Part shown: positions 45,164 to 57,417 of the stretch, one piece after another
Layout: every line of letters begins with the position of its first letter
Position numbering within the stretch: position 1 is the first letter of the stretch
From: Diatrype stigma
Taxonomy: Eukaryota > Ascomycota > Sordariomycetes > Xylariales > Diatrypaceae
Reading direction: 5' to 3'
Length of the DNA: 64,000 bases
Assembly: GCA_022225965.2 (NCBI GenBank)
Contig: JAKJXP020000108.1
Coordinates: forward strand, 62,001-126,000
Notes under the pieces: generated by a model
What the model was told of the DNA's origin: nothing
Databases searched by the model: none
Seen by the model: the letters and a program-made list of their open reading frames with translations, nothing else
Position numbers and translations under genes: made by a program

Positions 45164-46873
45164 TCAGTCCTTTCGTTTGATTCTCATCTGTGTCTTCACA
45201 GCAGGCACCATGGTGTTCCCTAAAGCCATCCTTTTGGCCGGACCGCCTACTAACTCTACATCATAATGCAGGACGAGGTATGCCAAGGCCTGCTTCATGA
45301 CCTGTACAGCAAACCACCGTCCGGGGCATGCGTGTCTTCCGTAACTAAAGGGCAGAAATGTTGGTGTTGTCGTTACGGCGAGTTCTCTTTCCCCGACAGC
45401 TTCCTTCTCGCTCTCAAACTTTCGGGAGAAGCGGAATGCGTCAAAATGTAGTGGGTTTTCGTAGTTTTCTGGGTCCAGATGAATATTCTGCGTCGGGAAG
45501 GCCATCCGGACGCCGGGCCCAACACAAAGTCCGCCCCCGACATCAAGCTCACCGGTGGTAATGTCGCGGAAGAGATTCGTAACAGATACGCCTGACATGC
45601 GCATAGACTCCCGCAGGGCTGAGTCGGCGCGAAACAGCCCGTCGACGTTCTCGCTTCTGGCGAGTCCGCCCTGCCGCGAGGATACACGCCTGCATTCATC
45701 CTCAAGGCCCGCTAACACGTCTGCGCTGTCCGGGCTGCCGATGATGTCGAATACACAGTGTGAAAAGACGAAGCAGATGGCATATATGAGCGGGATGAGT
45801 ATACTAACTAAACGTAGCGCAATGCGGTGAGGTTCAAGCTGGCTGGATCCCTCGCTGGCACAAATTGGAATCATCCACTGAAGGAAGTCTTCCTAGAAGC
45901 AGCGGAAATCATTTCTCAGTGTTTGATTCCTTAAGAAAAGCCAAAGTAGGCAGGAGATGAAGTTGTTTGGGCGAAAAGGCACACTTACAGGACCAGCATT
46001 CTTATCCGCTTCCCACAACCGAATCCGCTCCTCCACTACGGGTACGAGTATCTTCAAAAATTGTGCCTGGTAATATTTTGCCCGTAATGCAACGAGTGGA
46101 CCAAGGAGCCATCGCACCGACAGAGGAATGCAGTTGATGATGGCACCGCCGACTAGGAGCGAGCTCGCATATCGACGTGACGTTTCCAACAGAGCCGGAT
46201 TGCGACTCAGAGGCAAGCCGAAGAGCATGCGCTGAGACGAGCGAGCTATAATTTGGCCACACCCTTCCCAGCCGTTGATCTCCTTCCACTCCTTCTCGAC
46301 CCCCCAGATATCGTTGAAGGATTCCTCAAGCTCCTCAGCCGTTGTAGGGGCAAGGCGGCTCATGTCGCGGCTTTGCATTTTCCGCCGCACAACTTCGAAT
46401 TGCAGAACGTTGAGGTAAACATCAGGATCCGCAACGACGTATGGTAGTTGAACATTCTCAACCAGACCATGCAGGTTGGTCCACGTGGCTTCATTTGTCT
46501 TGTCTGGGCGCAAGAGTAGTGGTATCTGCGACGGCGGCAGGACCATTAGGGCACCGCTACGTACCCACGGCGTGGGCAGAGCAAAAGACCGTCCTAGAGT
46601 TTGGTTGAACTTGAGATAGCCGTCGTTGACTAGCTCAGGGACCGACGTGATGGGACAGGATCTAATGATTGCCTTAAGGGAAACCATCTTCTGTGCGAAC
46701 GTATCGCCGGCGACGTCTAGCTTGTCCCATACTTTCGGCGAGCTTTGGCAGACAGAAGCCTTCCTACCTAGAAAGTGCCAGATAGAGAGACCGAATCCAA
46801 TTACATTGAAGAAGACAAGGTATTGTACCCAAGAAATCATGATGATGTAGTTGATGTTGTAGAGATTCAACAA
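45164..46873 (-). CDS. Cytochrome P450 monooxygenase
   Basis: Two exons: 46873-45989 and 45892-45164 (537 aa), intron GTAAGT..TTCTAG (96 nt). The start at 46873 or the ATG at 46840 both precede one membrane anchor (SWVQYLVFFNVIGFGLSIW), so the protein should sit in the ER membrane. Clear P450 motifs: the helix-K ExxR in ALRESMRMSG, the PERF-region HFDAFRFSR, and the heme loop FLPFSYGRHACPGRWFA with the ligand Cys near residue 483. The I-helix lacks the common A/G-G-x-D/E-T-T and reads IYAICFVFSHCVFDI. General style is that of fungal ent-kaurene-oxidase-like and secondary-metabolite P450s. It is divergent from OMT3 and likely oxidises the cluster scaffold. Confidence 0.88.
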
Positions 46874-47502
46874 TGAGTTGGAGGGTTCAAGCTAAACTGA
46901 GCGTTGCGGATTATCCTTTGGCTTGCTTTGCAGCTTTATTTGCATCCTTCTTTTCTTTTCCGGCTTGGTACTGGCATAAGAATCTAGCCTTCTCTGGAAA
47001 ACGCAGAGGTTCCCGTGGGATGGCCAATACTACGGCATCTGTTGGATATGGGGTCGTTGTCATCGGGAATGGGGGGTAGGGTGTCTCAACGTATGCAGAA
47101 ATAGCATGCACTCCTTATCACGGCTCCATCGAGCCGCGGATTAAAACGAGTTATGCGCTAGGGCCGATGAAGCTATTGACATGGATCTAGAACTGTCCAC
47201 AGATAGGTACTCGTCCATTTCATGGCTCGCTTGAGTGGTGTCACCATGATCTGATTTCTGATTCATCCCACTTGGCTGCAGTCAGAATTGGTAACATGCA
47301 TTGAACTTCAAACTCGTACTCGGCAACACTACCCAACCAAGACAAATGTACACTTGCATTTTATGCAATTATGAGAGCCCAGGACACGAGGTTAAAGGAA
47401 CAAAAATTATTTTATTGATGAAAGTTGTGCGATACAGCTGTTTTCCACGTCGACTGAAAACTGACAAGACACAATTTTGCACCAGCCAGTGAAGATTATA
47501 CC
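46874..47502. promoter_or_regulatory. Divergent promoter region P450/OMT3
   Basis: About 630 bp between two outward-pointing start codons in the metabolite cluster. Short open frames in it are not convincing. Confidence 0.5.
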
Positions 47503-48885
47503 ATGGAAGAAATTAAAGACAAAGTTACCTTGATCGCTAATGAGAGCGATGCCAGCCGCCAGCAAGTCATGAAAGTTCTCCAAGACCTACTTCTCTCGTT
47601 CGAAACCACCGAGGATACTATCCACAGATATGGACATATGGTCAGTCTATTGCTACAGACTTCACAGTCACTCAGACTAACCAGCGAGGAGACTCTTCAA
47701 AGTGCCGTAATTCAAGTTGGAATCAACTTGGGTCTCTTCAAGTACTTGTCACAGTATGCCAAGCCCTTGGCGGTCGACGAGATATCAGAGAAGTGCAGAA
47801 CGGATCCTCAGTTGATGGGTAAGTCGCAATGCAATCTTAGACTTTGATATGAATCTCAAAATTTGTCTAGTTCGCCTCTTGCGATTTCTCGCTGCTGCGG
47901 GAGCAGTTTACGAGACGGGTAAGCACCAGTATGTGGCCAATCACGTCACACACAACCTCAGTGACGGAGCTGTCGAGGCTGGGATATCTCACTAGTAGGT
48001 TTTACCTATGAGCTCGTCTTTATCAACGCCATACTTAATTATAATCAGCTTCAGTACAGCCTCTCCGCCGGCCCAATCTCTTCCTGCCTTCCTAGAGCAG
48101 ACTGGGTACACCAACCCGGTGACTGAAACCCACACCGCCTTCAAGTTGGCCTTCAATACAGATATGAATGCCTATTCCTGGTTCGGCCAAAATCCAGCAC
48201 AGTTGAATCACTTTAATACTTACATGGCCCTTCGCCGGAACCCCAATTCTACCTGGTTGTCTGTATATCCTGTTGCGGAGGAAGCCGCTGCTTGGCCATC
48301 TGAAAAGCCTCTATATGTCAACATTGGAGGTGGGGTTGGTCACCAATGTGCGCAATTCCGAGAGAAATATTCCGACCTACCTGGTCGCATTGTGCTGCAG
48401 GATCTCCCGCATACAGTGGCACAGGCACTCCCAACACCGGGCGTTGAAAACATGGCCTATAACATGCTGGACCCACAGCCTATAGTCGGTACATTGTCCA
48501 CAGATGCCACTTTTCTACTCTCCTCTTTGCTGAGCGTGGCTGACTCTTATACTGTGAGCCAGGCGCCAAGTTCTACTATCTCCGGGCCGTGCTACATAAC
48601 CACCCTCCTCACAGGATCAAGTTGGTGCTTGAAAACATTAAAGCTGCCATGGGTCCCGAATCTGTGTTGCTCATAGACGAAATGGTTTTCCCCGAGAAGG
48701 AAGTCAATTTCAACACGGCATCTATTGACATGACTATGCTTTCAGTGTTTGCGAGCATGGAACGCACTGAGGCACAGTGGCGCCTTGTATTTGAAGATGC
48801 GGGATTCGAGCTCGTACGCACATACACTTACTACCCAAGGAATTACGAAAGTGTTATGGACGTGCGACTTCCGCGGGCCAGGTAG
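47503..48885 (+). CDS. Plant-type O-methyltransferase OMT3
   Basis: Four exons: 47503-47818, 47871-47994, 48049-48488 and 48563-48885 (400 aa). The introns of 52, 54 and 74 nt are GT-AG. Domains in order: dimerisation helices (VIQVGINLGLFKYLSQYAKP), winged helix (VRLLRFLAAAGAVYETGKHQ), SAM motif LYVNIGGGVGHQC and VLQDLP, then YYLRAVLHNHPPHRIKLVLE carrying the catalytic His, and LLIDEMVFPEKE. All key residues look intact. It resembles OMT1 more than the OMT2/OMT4 pair in motif style (YY-R block, GxDE motif). It is probably an active methyltransferase of the cluster. It is the last cluster gene before the inserted copia element. Confidence 0.88.
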
Positions 48886-49908
48886 AACAAGGGAGGACGG
48901 GTCACTTTCTATGAAAGAATGGCTGTGTAGGAAGTTCATTCTGATGTTCTTGTTCATCGTAAATAAATTAATCTACAGCTCCGCTAGGCTCCACCCGAAA
49001 CCTATCCATCTACAACAACAAAACAATACCGTTCAGGGGCTCGCATCAGCCGCCTTTCGTCGCACCTGCCCGCCGTCCCCGTCATACTCCTAAGGCGGCT
49101 AATAGGAGGGTGAAGGTTTTTTGGGATATCACTGTAGGGGATATCACTAGGGGGGCTATCTATAGGTTTTGATTTTATATATACTACGGTGGGAGTGCCT
49201 GTAGCTAGCCTTCGTCGTACGGAAGCCCGGGCACGGCACGGCACAAGCCGGCAGGCGGCAGCAGCGAGGGTGCTGCGGGTGCGGTGCAGTGCAGTGCCGG
49301 TGCCGATGCCGGTGCTGTTGCCCGGGCTAGCTCCAGGGCTCTCACTCCTTCCCAATACAAGTTATTCACGATAATACCTGATTTGACGCGTTGCTGTTGT
49401 GAGCCTACGGATCAATGTAGACTTACTTGTGAGGGGCCTAGGGTGAAGAAGGAGGTCGTGGGGCTCCAGAGGTTCGGTATACAGTTATGGGATTAGAAGG
49501 AGCTTGGCCAGTACTTATGGAGGCCACTACCCCTTATTATTCTAGAGGAGGTCAGGAATGAACGACTATTGACACCGATCTATTCGTTCAAACCACCAGT
49601 AACCCATCATCCGCCTTGCGTTTGACTCTATCCATGCTCCCTGCGATAAAGACCGTGACTATTAACCGTGACATTGATTAGTGAACATGAATCTAAAGTT
49701 TATAGACTGGTGTCGTTCCAGCCCAGAGTCTTCTAATTCCGAGGACTGCAGGGTTGATACTATTGAGTATACGATGTTGTGATAGGGCTTAATTAATTGA
49801 TTATATTTAACGTGGGGAACGTCCCTTATTAAAGCAAACCACACCTTCTAAAGCCATCATATCGTAAGGTTATGAAGGATTCAGCTAAGTATATATAATC
49901 GATTCCGC
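48886..49908. other. Intergenic DNA left of the copia insertion
   Basis: A GC-rich patch with short direct repeats (GGCACGGCACGGCAC, GTGCAGTGCAGTGC, GCCGGTGCCGATGCCGGTG) lies at about 49,220-49,320. No gene is supported. Composition becomes AT-rich at about 49,860. Confidence 0.4.
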
Positions 49909-49913
49909 TTACG

Positions 49914-50033
49914 TATTAAATATATAGGATAAATATCCGTTAGATTTTATATTAAGTGTTTAATTAAAAGGCTAAAGGAATTATATTAATATATATATAT
50001 AATATGTATAAGGCGTATTATTCTTATTTAATA
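49914..50033 (-). repeat. LTR of copia element (3' LTR by pol orientation)
   Basis: 120 bp, direct repeat of 57081-57200. It begins TATTAAATATATAGGATAAA and ends TTTAATA where the partner has TTCAATA. It is flanked on the left by TTACG (49909-49913). Confidence 0.9.
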
Positions 50034-53000
50034 TTCCCTTTCGAACCGTACGTATTATATTCGGTAATTTTTTTTTAATAAATATAAAGATAAGAATTAT
50101 ATAATATAAAAAGGACGTAATAAAAAAAGGAATACATAATAATATTATAAGTTCCATTTCCTTTTTCGTTCGGAATTATTTCTTAATGTTTTAAATTTAA
50201 CTTTATTCGCTATTTCGTTAAAATTTTTTAAATCTTATGGAAATATAAAAAAAGGTTGCAGCAATAGGCATATCGGAAATATTATTTTTATATAGCTTTA
50301 AGTTTTACGCATTAATAAAATCGAAGATCGTTTGGTTTTATAAACGGTAAGTCGCTTATTATGAATTAATTTTTAACTTTTATTATGGATATTTAAATAT
50401 ATCGTTTTTATTTATATTAAGCGGAATCGATATTATATTAAATGCGAATTTTTTTGGATTTGTTTATAATAAAGTTATAAAACTTTCTTTAATATTTATT
50501 TAACGTTTTCGTAACTTTTGAATAATCCTTTTCGAAGAATTTCTGGTTTATATTATAAAGCTTTTCGTAAAGATTATAATTCTAAACGATTAAATGTTTT
50601 CCGTAGCTTTTTGTATTTTTTAATATTAAAATAACAAATGCGTATTATTTTTTTGCTTTAATATAAAAGCTTTTTTATAATTCGGCTTATGAAATAACGA
50701 ATATTATTATTTAAGTTAATAAATTTCCTTTTAAAGCTCGCTAGAATTCCTCGAACGTATTTCGCGTAATTATGTCTTTATATTACTTAAATATATAGCG
50801 CTAAAGGTATTTTTAACGTAAAATCGTTTTTACGAAAATAATGCATTGCGAATGGATATAAAGTAAATTAAGGAATAACTATATGCCGATTATTCTTGTT
50901 TCGAATTAAATCTTAAGCTAAATACGGTCGAATTATCGTAAATACCTTTCGAAATTCCGATTATATAAATTCGGACTTATAAGCATTTAAATAAGTCTAA
51001 TGCTTTCAAAAAAAAGTAATGAAGATTTCCTTATTTCTGCTAATATTATACGTATTAATCGTGTGGATTTAGGAGGTAAATTAAGGTTTCGTTTGCGTTT
51101 TAACATTTTTCGTTTAGCTAATAATAAAAAATGTTCCGAAGTATTTTGTTTAAAAACTTAATTAACGGCGCATCGAACGTATATTTTAGATTTTCATAAA
51201 GAAATGTATTAATAAAGATATAATTAAATATTAAAGAAGCCTTAAATATATAATGAACGTTTATTAAAAATAAGTAATTGGGATTACGTATTTTTGACGG
51301 GACTAGGAGAATAAGGCTTTACGGGCCGTTATAAAATATAATGGCGAAATAGGAATTATTTTTGTTGTTTAAAACTAAAAGCCTTATAAAAAACTTCGAA
51401 TTAAGACTTAAATAAAGGCTTTATAAATTCGTTTATAATTTGGTCCTTAATATTAACGTATTTAAAGTCGACTTTATTGCTGTATTGCATTTTCCTATAT
51501 TAGAAATTCTAAATTACGATGTACTTGGATTTACTATAAAACTTTGGATTATGTATAAAAACGAAAGCGCCTTAGTTGTTATTATATATAATAATAAAAA
51601 AATCGTTTTAAGAAGCATTTAGGTTTATAAATAGCTTTCGTAACCATATTGCTTTTTTTATTGCTTATATTTAACCAATAAATTCGGCTTAACAGGAAAA
51701 AAAAATACTATTAGTTGTTTTTTCGAATTTCAGCTTATAATATCGCTTTTTAAGTTAAAAATTTATTTCGATATTAATCGTTACGTTTTTTTATCGTTCT
51801 TTTAGTTGGCATTAATAAAGCCTCGTAAAATAAATGATTTTTTTTAATATATCAATTCGTAATTTATTATCGTACGCAAATATTTAAAAATCCTTTTAAC
51901 TGCTTTAATATAGGATTCGTTTGGTTTTGTTATATATCTGCTGCATATTAATACGGCATAAACGATATTAGGTCTAGTTTTTAACATGGCATATATAAAA
52001 CAGCCGATGGCCCTTTGGTATTAATATCTTTCCGTATAATTAAAAACGAAGTTCTTAAGGAGTGGCTCGATTTATCCGACTATTAGGGTATATATTGGTT
52101 TAATTTATTCGTATTTAACCTTATTAAGGTTCCAAAAATTAAAATCCTTTAAGACCTTTTTTAAGTAGCTTCGTTAAAATAGGTAAATGGTTTTGTTAAT
52201 TTTATTTCGTTAAATTAATATATTAAGATAATAGCCAATTTTATTTAGGTCGCTTATTTAAAAACGGTTATTTAGTGCCTTTTTAATTTTTTGTATTTTT
52301 TAAAGTTGAAGTCCGATTAAAAGAAAATCGTTAACGTAAATAGCAATATAATAGCTTCTATTAGAGAAAACGCTATCGTTAGCGTCGAGCGAAGTGAAGT
52401 TAAGTTTTTTTAAAAAGATAGCGAAAGTTTGATATTAAATCCGTAAAACTTGTTTAAGGCCATATAGCGCCTTATTAAGTTTGTAATAACGTCTTAATTT
52501 ATTATTAAATTCTGGTGGCTATTCGACGTATATTTTTTTGTTTATATCGCCGTAAAGAAAAGCAGTCTTAACGTTTATTTGGTATATCTTTAAGTTAAGT
52601 ATTGCAACGATAACGAATAGAATTTTATAGCTTATAGGTTTAATTATAATGGCGAACGTTTTATCGAAATCCATTTTTTCTTTTTGTTTAAAACCCTTAA
52701 TTATTTATTTAGCTTTATATTAAGTAATCTTTTTATTAAGGCCGCGTTTTAATTTGTATACCTATTTGCTAAACAGTGGTTTCCGATCGGTAAGTAATTC
52801 GCAAAGTGTTTAGGTTTTATTATTAATTAATAACTAATATTCGTTTTTTATTGTTATATATCATTATTATTAATAAGCATTGTTTTTCGCTTTTTTTAAA
52901 TTGGTTGGTTCCGTAGTTTTTACGTATAGCAGTATTATATCGAAAGTTATAACCATAAAGTAAAAGGCAATGAATTAATATTTATAGTTAATAATTTCGT

Positions 53001-56000
53001 TTCGAGGTTGCAATTTTGAATAGCGTCGTAGTTATTCGGGCAGTTATATATAAATAATATTGTCGGCTTTATTAAAGGATTTCTTTAACGTATTTATATC
53101 GCTTTTTAATCGCCGTTCAAAATTGGGTTCGTTTTTAAGTAAAGAATTGGGTAAAGAATCGGATAAAGGATCGGGTAAAGGATCGGGATCGTTTGTGTAT
53201 AACGGTTGCGATATAGGGTTTAAAATATGGGCTAAGGATTTGGTTCGCCGAAAAATAAAAAATAATTATTTAATCGAAACATAAGGGGTTACGTCGTTAT
53301 TTGGACGTAGTCGCTTTGTTTTGCGAGAATTTTCGATATTATTTTCATTAAAGGAAATAGAATCGATTAATAAATTCGTTTTTTTTTGTTTCTTTTAATT
53401 AAGCAGTAAAGAACTTTTTGTTAGGAATTTCGTTTGTTTTTTTTTAGCGTTTTTTATTTTGAGTAATAACGCTGTTTTGGTAAGGAAATTTTTAATAAAA
53501 ACTAACGTTATTAATATTCGTAATTTGATTCGAATTTAACAGAACAGTATAATTGTAATTGCTTTAGCCTTAATATCTTAATATTTTATAAGGCATATTT
53601 TTGTTTTTAAAAATCGACTTTTTGCCGGGTTCGAGCATGATATTTTTTATGCCTATAGTAACTATGTAATCGTAAATAAGTCGATTTTTATATTACATTT
53701 TATAAGGGGTTTAATTTCCGATAAGCGCATTAAAAGAGCGAATAATGGTATAATTCGCCGCTTGAGCCAAAATAGGCCAGTATTTATCCGGAATATTAGC
53801 TTTATAGGCTTAATGCATTATTTTTTGGAATACATTTTTATAACGACCTATTATACGTTTATAAATGTCCTTTTATTGATATTATTATATAGCAGTATAA
53901 TATAAAGCGATGCCATTATTTCGATAGAACATTTCGAAAACGTAGCTGGAATTTTCGCTAGCTTAATTAAGGATTACCATATGGCAGCGCTTTTTTGGCC
54001 GTTAGAATTTTTAAAGGAAAATAACGAAAGCTTTTAGAAATTCCGATTTGTACTTAAAATTAAAAACCCAGAATATTTATATATAGTCGTAAATTATTAT
54101 GGCATAATATTTCGTATTATCGTAGCTTTTGTATTTTTATTTTATTAAAATGCCGGCGATATTAACGTAAAGAAATTCGAACTTATAAATGCCTTTACGT
54201 AATTTTCCTATATGGGAAATTTCGTTTATTTTAAATAAGGCGCAATTTTTATAAAAACAATGTATATTAATTGGCTTAATATAATTTTTCGACTGGAGCT
54301 ATTTTAAGGCGGAATTGCTAATATATCCTAAGCGTTCGTATTAAATTTACATATTAGGATTAAAAAAAGAATAAGCAGCAAGGCAAGTCATAACGTTAAA
54401 ATTCGATTAATTATTTGGCTGGTTAATTAAATATAAGCCATTGCTTTTAGTAATAATTAAGAATATTTCCTCGTTAATACAGCCGAAGCCGCTATTTTTT
54501 CGAAATAAGAATTCCGTTTTTTTCCTAATCAATTCGGAAACCGAAATAAGATTATAGCCTAATTTAAAGCTATATATTACATTTTTTAGGAAAATGGTTT
54601 TAATTTAATCGTTAACGATGCATTATAAATTATAATTATTCCTTTTAATAAAAACGATTATGATACTTCCGATATTAATAATAACAGGACATTTGGCCTT
54701 TTTTAAATTAATAAAGCCGTTTTTATTATAAAACGAATAATAATTAATACCGTTATTTAAGGTAAATACTTTTTTTAATTTAATGATTAAGCTTTTAATA
54801 TTTTTTATAAGGGCGAAAATAAAGCAGGTAAAGATTATATTTGCAAAACGAAATTCCTTTAAAACGCAAAAAAAGGCTTTTAAAAAGTTATTTTATTTGC
54901 CGTTTTATACGTCGGTAAAGGGGATATTAAGCAAAAAAGATTTTTCTTTAAATATTATTAATAATTTTCCGGATTTAAAAAAGGCTAATATTAAGGCAGG
55001 CGAAATTAACGTAAAGCTAATTCTTACATTAATAAAGAAAAAATCGATTTTTTTATTTATCGAAGCAATAAGGCCTCTTATTTTTAAAGCAAGGAAGTTT
55101 ATTTTATTTAAGCCCTTATCGCTTATTTTTTAAAGCTTTTTTAAGGCCATTTTAATACGTTTAAGCTTATTACGAACTTATCTTTTTTTTTAATTAATTG
55201 GCTTCTTTTTAAGATAAGCTTTAAAGCATTTATCGTTAAAATAATTATTGCCATAATAACAACATCTTAGGCGTTTTTTTTATTATAAATGCCTTTAAAT
55301 ACGTAATCCGATTATTTTTCCCTTTGCGATATTAAGGCGATACGTTAAAAGATAAAGGCAATTAATTTTTCCCTTTATTTTTAAGCGATTTCGAATTCGA
55401 CGGCGGCGTCAATGGTTTTTTTTTAAAATTATAGCCTTTTTCGTTATGATATCTTCGTTATTAATTTCGTTAATGGATATATAATTAGGCTTTTATGTCG
55501 TTAGTTATAAGTCGAAATTAAGACCTAATCCATTAAGGAATTTCTGGACGACGTAAAAATCGGGCCATTTTAAATCCTTATAAAGAATGCTTATTTTAAC
55601 ATTAAGCTCCTTTAATTTGAAGGCAAACTTAACAATATTGCCGTAGGATTTTCGTAAAACTTTTGCTTATTTGCAATAATAATGTCGAAATTCGTTTCGG
55701 CTTTTGGAACTGTATTTTTTTGTAATAGCTTTCCATAGGTTTTTGATAATATCTAAAGGCTTAACGTCGATTAAAACGAAACGGAAATTAGCATTTTGTA
55801 ATAAATTAAATCGAATAATCGCAATGATTTTGTTATTTTTATTTTTCCATTTTTTAAGTCGAATTTGGAAATTATTTTCGGTTTTATTATCTTTTTTTAT
55901 AAATTAAACTGCTATTATTCCCTTAAAAAATAACGTTCGTATTTTATTAAGCCCAATTATTCCTTTATTGTTTTAGCTTAAATATAATATTAAGCGGCTA

Positions 56001-57080
56001 TTTTTAACTTATTTTTAGGTTTCGTTTTTAAGGCTAGGGTTAATATTTTCGTTGCGTTATCGTTAAATGAATTTCTTAAATTGCTTCTTTAACGGCAAGT
56101 CCTTAATATTAACGTCGAACTTAAAAATAAATAAACGTCGTCGGCGTTACTTTTTAATAAGTAAAAAACGAAAATAAGGTTTTTAAGTTTTTAAATAAGG
56201 TTTAAAGTAAATTTTAAGATAAATTTTCGAATAAGCCTCCGAATAAGCTTCTTAATAAGCTTTCGGATAAATTTCCGGTTAATCCTTCGGATACGTTTTT
56301 AAGGATTTAGGAAATAATAAAAATAAAAGCGGTAAAACGATTTCGAAACCAAAAAAATTAAGATTGCTACAAAATAAGAATATCGAAACTTAAAAGCTAT
56401 CCGGAAATTAATTTCGTTTCGATAATAATAATAATAAATAATTTATATTTTTAAAGGTTTTAATAAAGACTTTAACGACGTTTAATTATAAGAATTCTTT
56501 TAAGAAATGGAGAAAATGATATTCGTTTAAGAAACGAATAATATTAAAAGGAATTATCGAACTTCTTAAACGAAAAGGGTATTTAATATTTAAGGCCATT
56601 TTAATGCTTTTGGCTTTTATTTTCTTTCGTATTTTCGTTAATATTGGTACGTATTTTTTTTTTCTTTATTTTTAATTTACGGTAAAATAATAAAACGTAT
56701 TAAATAAAGGAATAATAAAAGCTAAATAAATAAAAGAAAAAATTAAATTGTTTTTAATATGTATTAATATTATGTATACGGTTTATTTAATAATCGAAAG
56801 CTTTCGGTATTTCCGAAACGTCTTATCGTAATATTTAGGCATTTCGATAGCGGCAAATTAATCGAAATAACGGTAAAACTTTTACCGTACGGCGTTTAAA
56901 AGCGTCCGAAATACGTAAGGATATTCGTATGCGTCTTAATTTCGTTACCGTAGCAATAAAAGCTTATAAGGGCGAAAATAATTTCGATAAATCTCGATAA
57001 GGCTTAAATACGAAATTAACGAGGATAATAACGATAATTTTATTAAAACAAATAATTTTAAGCAAGCCGGGTTTATAACT

Positions 57081-57200
57081 TATTAAATATATAGGATAAA
57101 TATCCGTTAAATTTTATATTAAGTATTCAGCCAGAGGGCTGGGGGGATTATATTGATATATATACACAATATGTATGGGGCGTATTACCCTTATTCAATA
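57081..57200 (-). repeat. LTR of copia element (5' LTR by pol orientation)
   Basis: 120 bp. The first half is as RIP-altered as the other copy. The second half (from about 57,127: CAGCCAGAGGGCTGGGGGG) keeps many G and C that are A and T in the left copy, so it marks the boundary where RIP faded. Confidence 0.9.
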
Positions 57201-57225
57201 TTACGTGCCCATCCACGCTATTGCG

Positions 57226-57295
57226 GTAGCTTTTGTCACCCATTACGACTAATGCACTGCCAGGCGCTTAACCACTGCGCCATACGGCCTGGTAG
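57226..57295 (-). repeat. tRNA-like 5' portion (box A) at the copia border
   Basis: The minus strand reads GCCGTATGGCGCAGTGGTTA then AGCGCCTGGC, a very good tRNA 5' half with D-arm and box A. No box B follows before the copia insertion. It could be a SINE head, a truncated tRNA or a Pol III-associated insertion target. Confidence 0.5.
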
Positions 57296-57355
57296 GGCGT
57301 AATATGAATGCTGGGCCTACTAGCTAACAAATTTACTTCACGGGGAATCAGAAAG

Positions 57356-57378
57356 CCACCCCCCCCCCCCAAAAAAAA
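57356..57378 (+). repeat. Homopolymer C then A run
   Basis: A long C run followed by eight A lies about 40 bp downstream of the OMT4 stop. It is a likely site of sequencing length error, but non-coding. Confidence 0.8.
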
Positions 57379-57417
57379 GATGGAAAATCATTCGCAGCTG
57401 ATTCTTTGGATGCAGTT

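Larger units (their letters stand above)
49914..57200 (-). mobile_element. RIP-degraded Ty1/copia retrotransposon inserted in the metabolite cluster
   Basis: 7.29 kb between two 120-bp LTRs, flanked by a perfect 5-bp target duplication TTACG (49909-49913 and 57201-57205). On the minus strand, through many stops, the copia reverse transcriptase is legible. KLNKALYGLKQ lies at about 52,455-52,495. The active-site block IAIYV-DD-FLLIG lies at about 52,315-52,345 with its first Asp codon changed to Asn. The DNA is almost entirely A/T with abundant TpA, as RIP produces. The element separates OMT3 from OMT4 and the synthetase. Open frames on the plus strand (e.g. 54,783-55,133) are by-products of AT-rich antisense sequence. 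Confidence 0.92.

Noticed and set aside
54783..55133. 116-codon plus-strand Lys/Ile/Phe-rich frame in the copia element
   Set aside because: Runs opposite to the copia coding direction; composition is what random AT-rich DNA gives.
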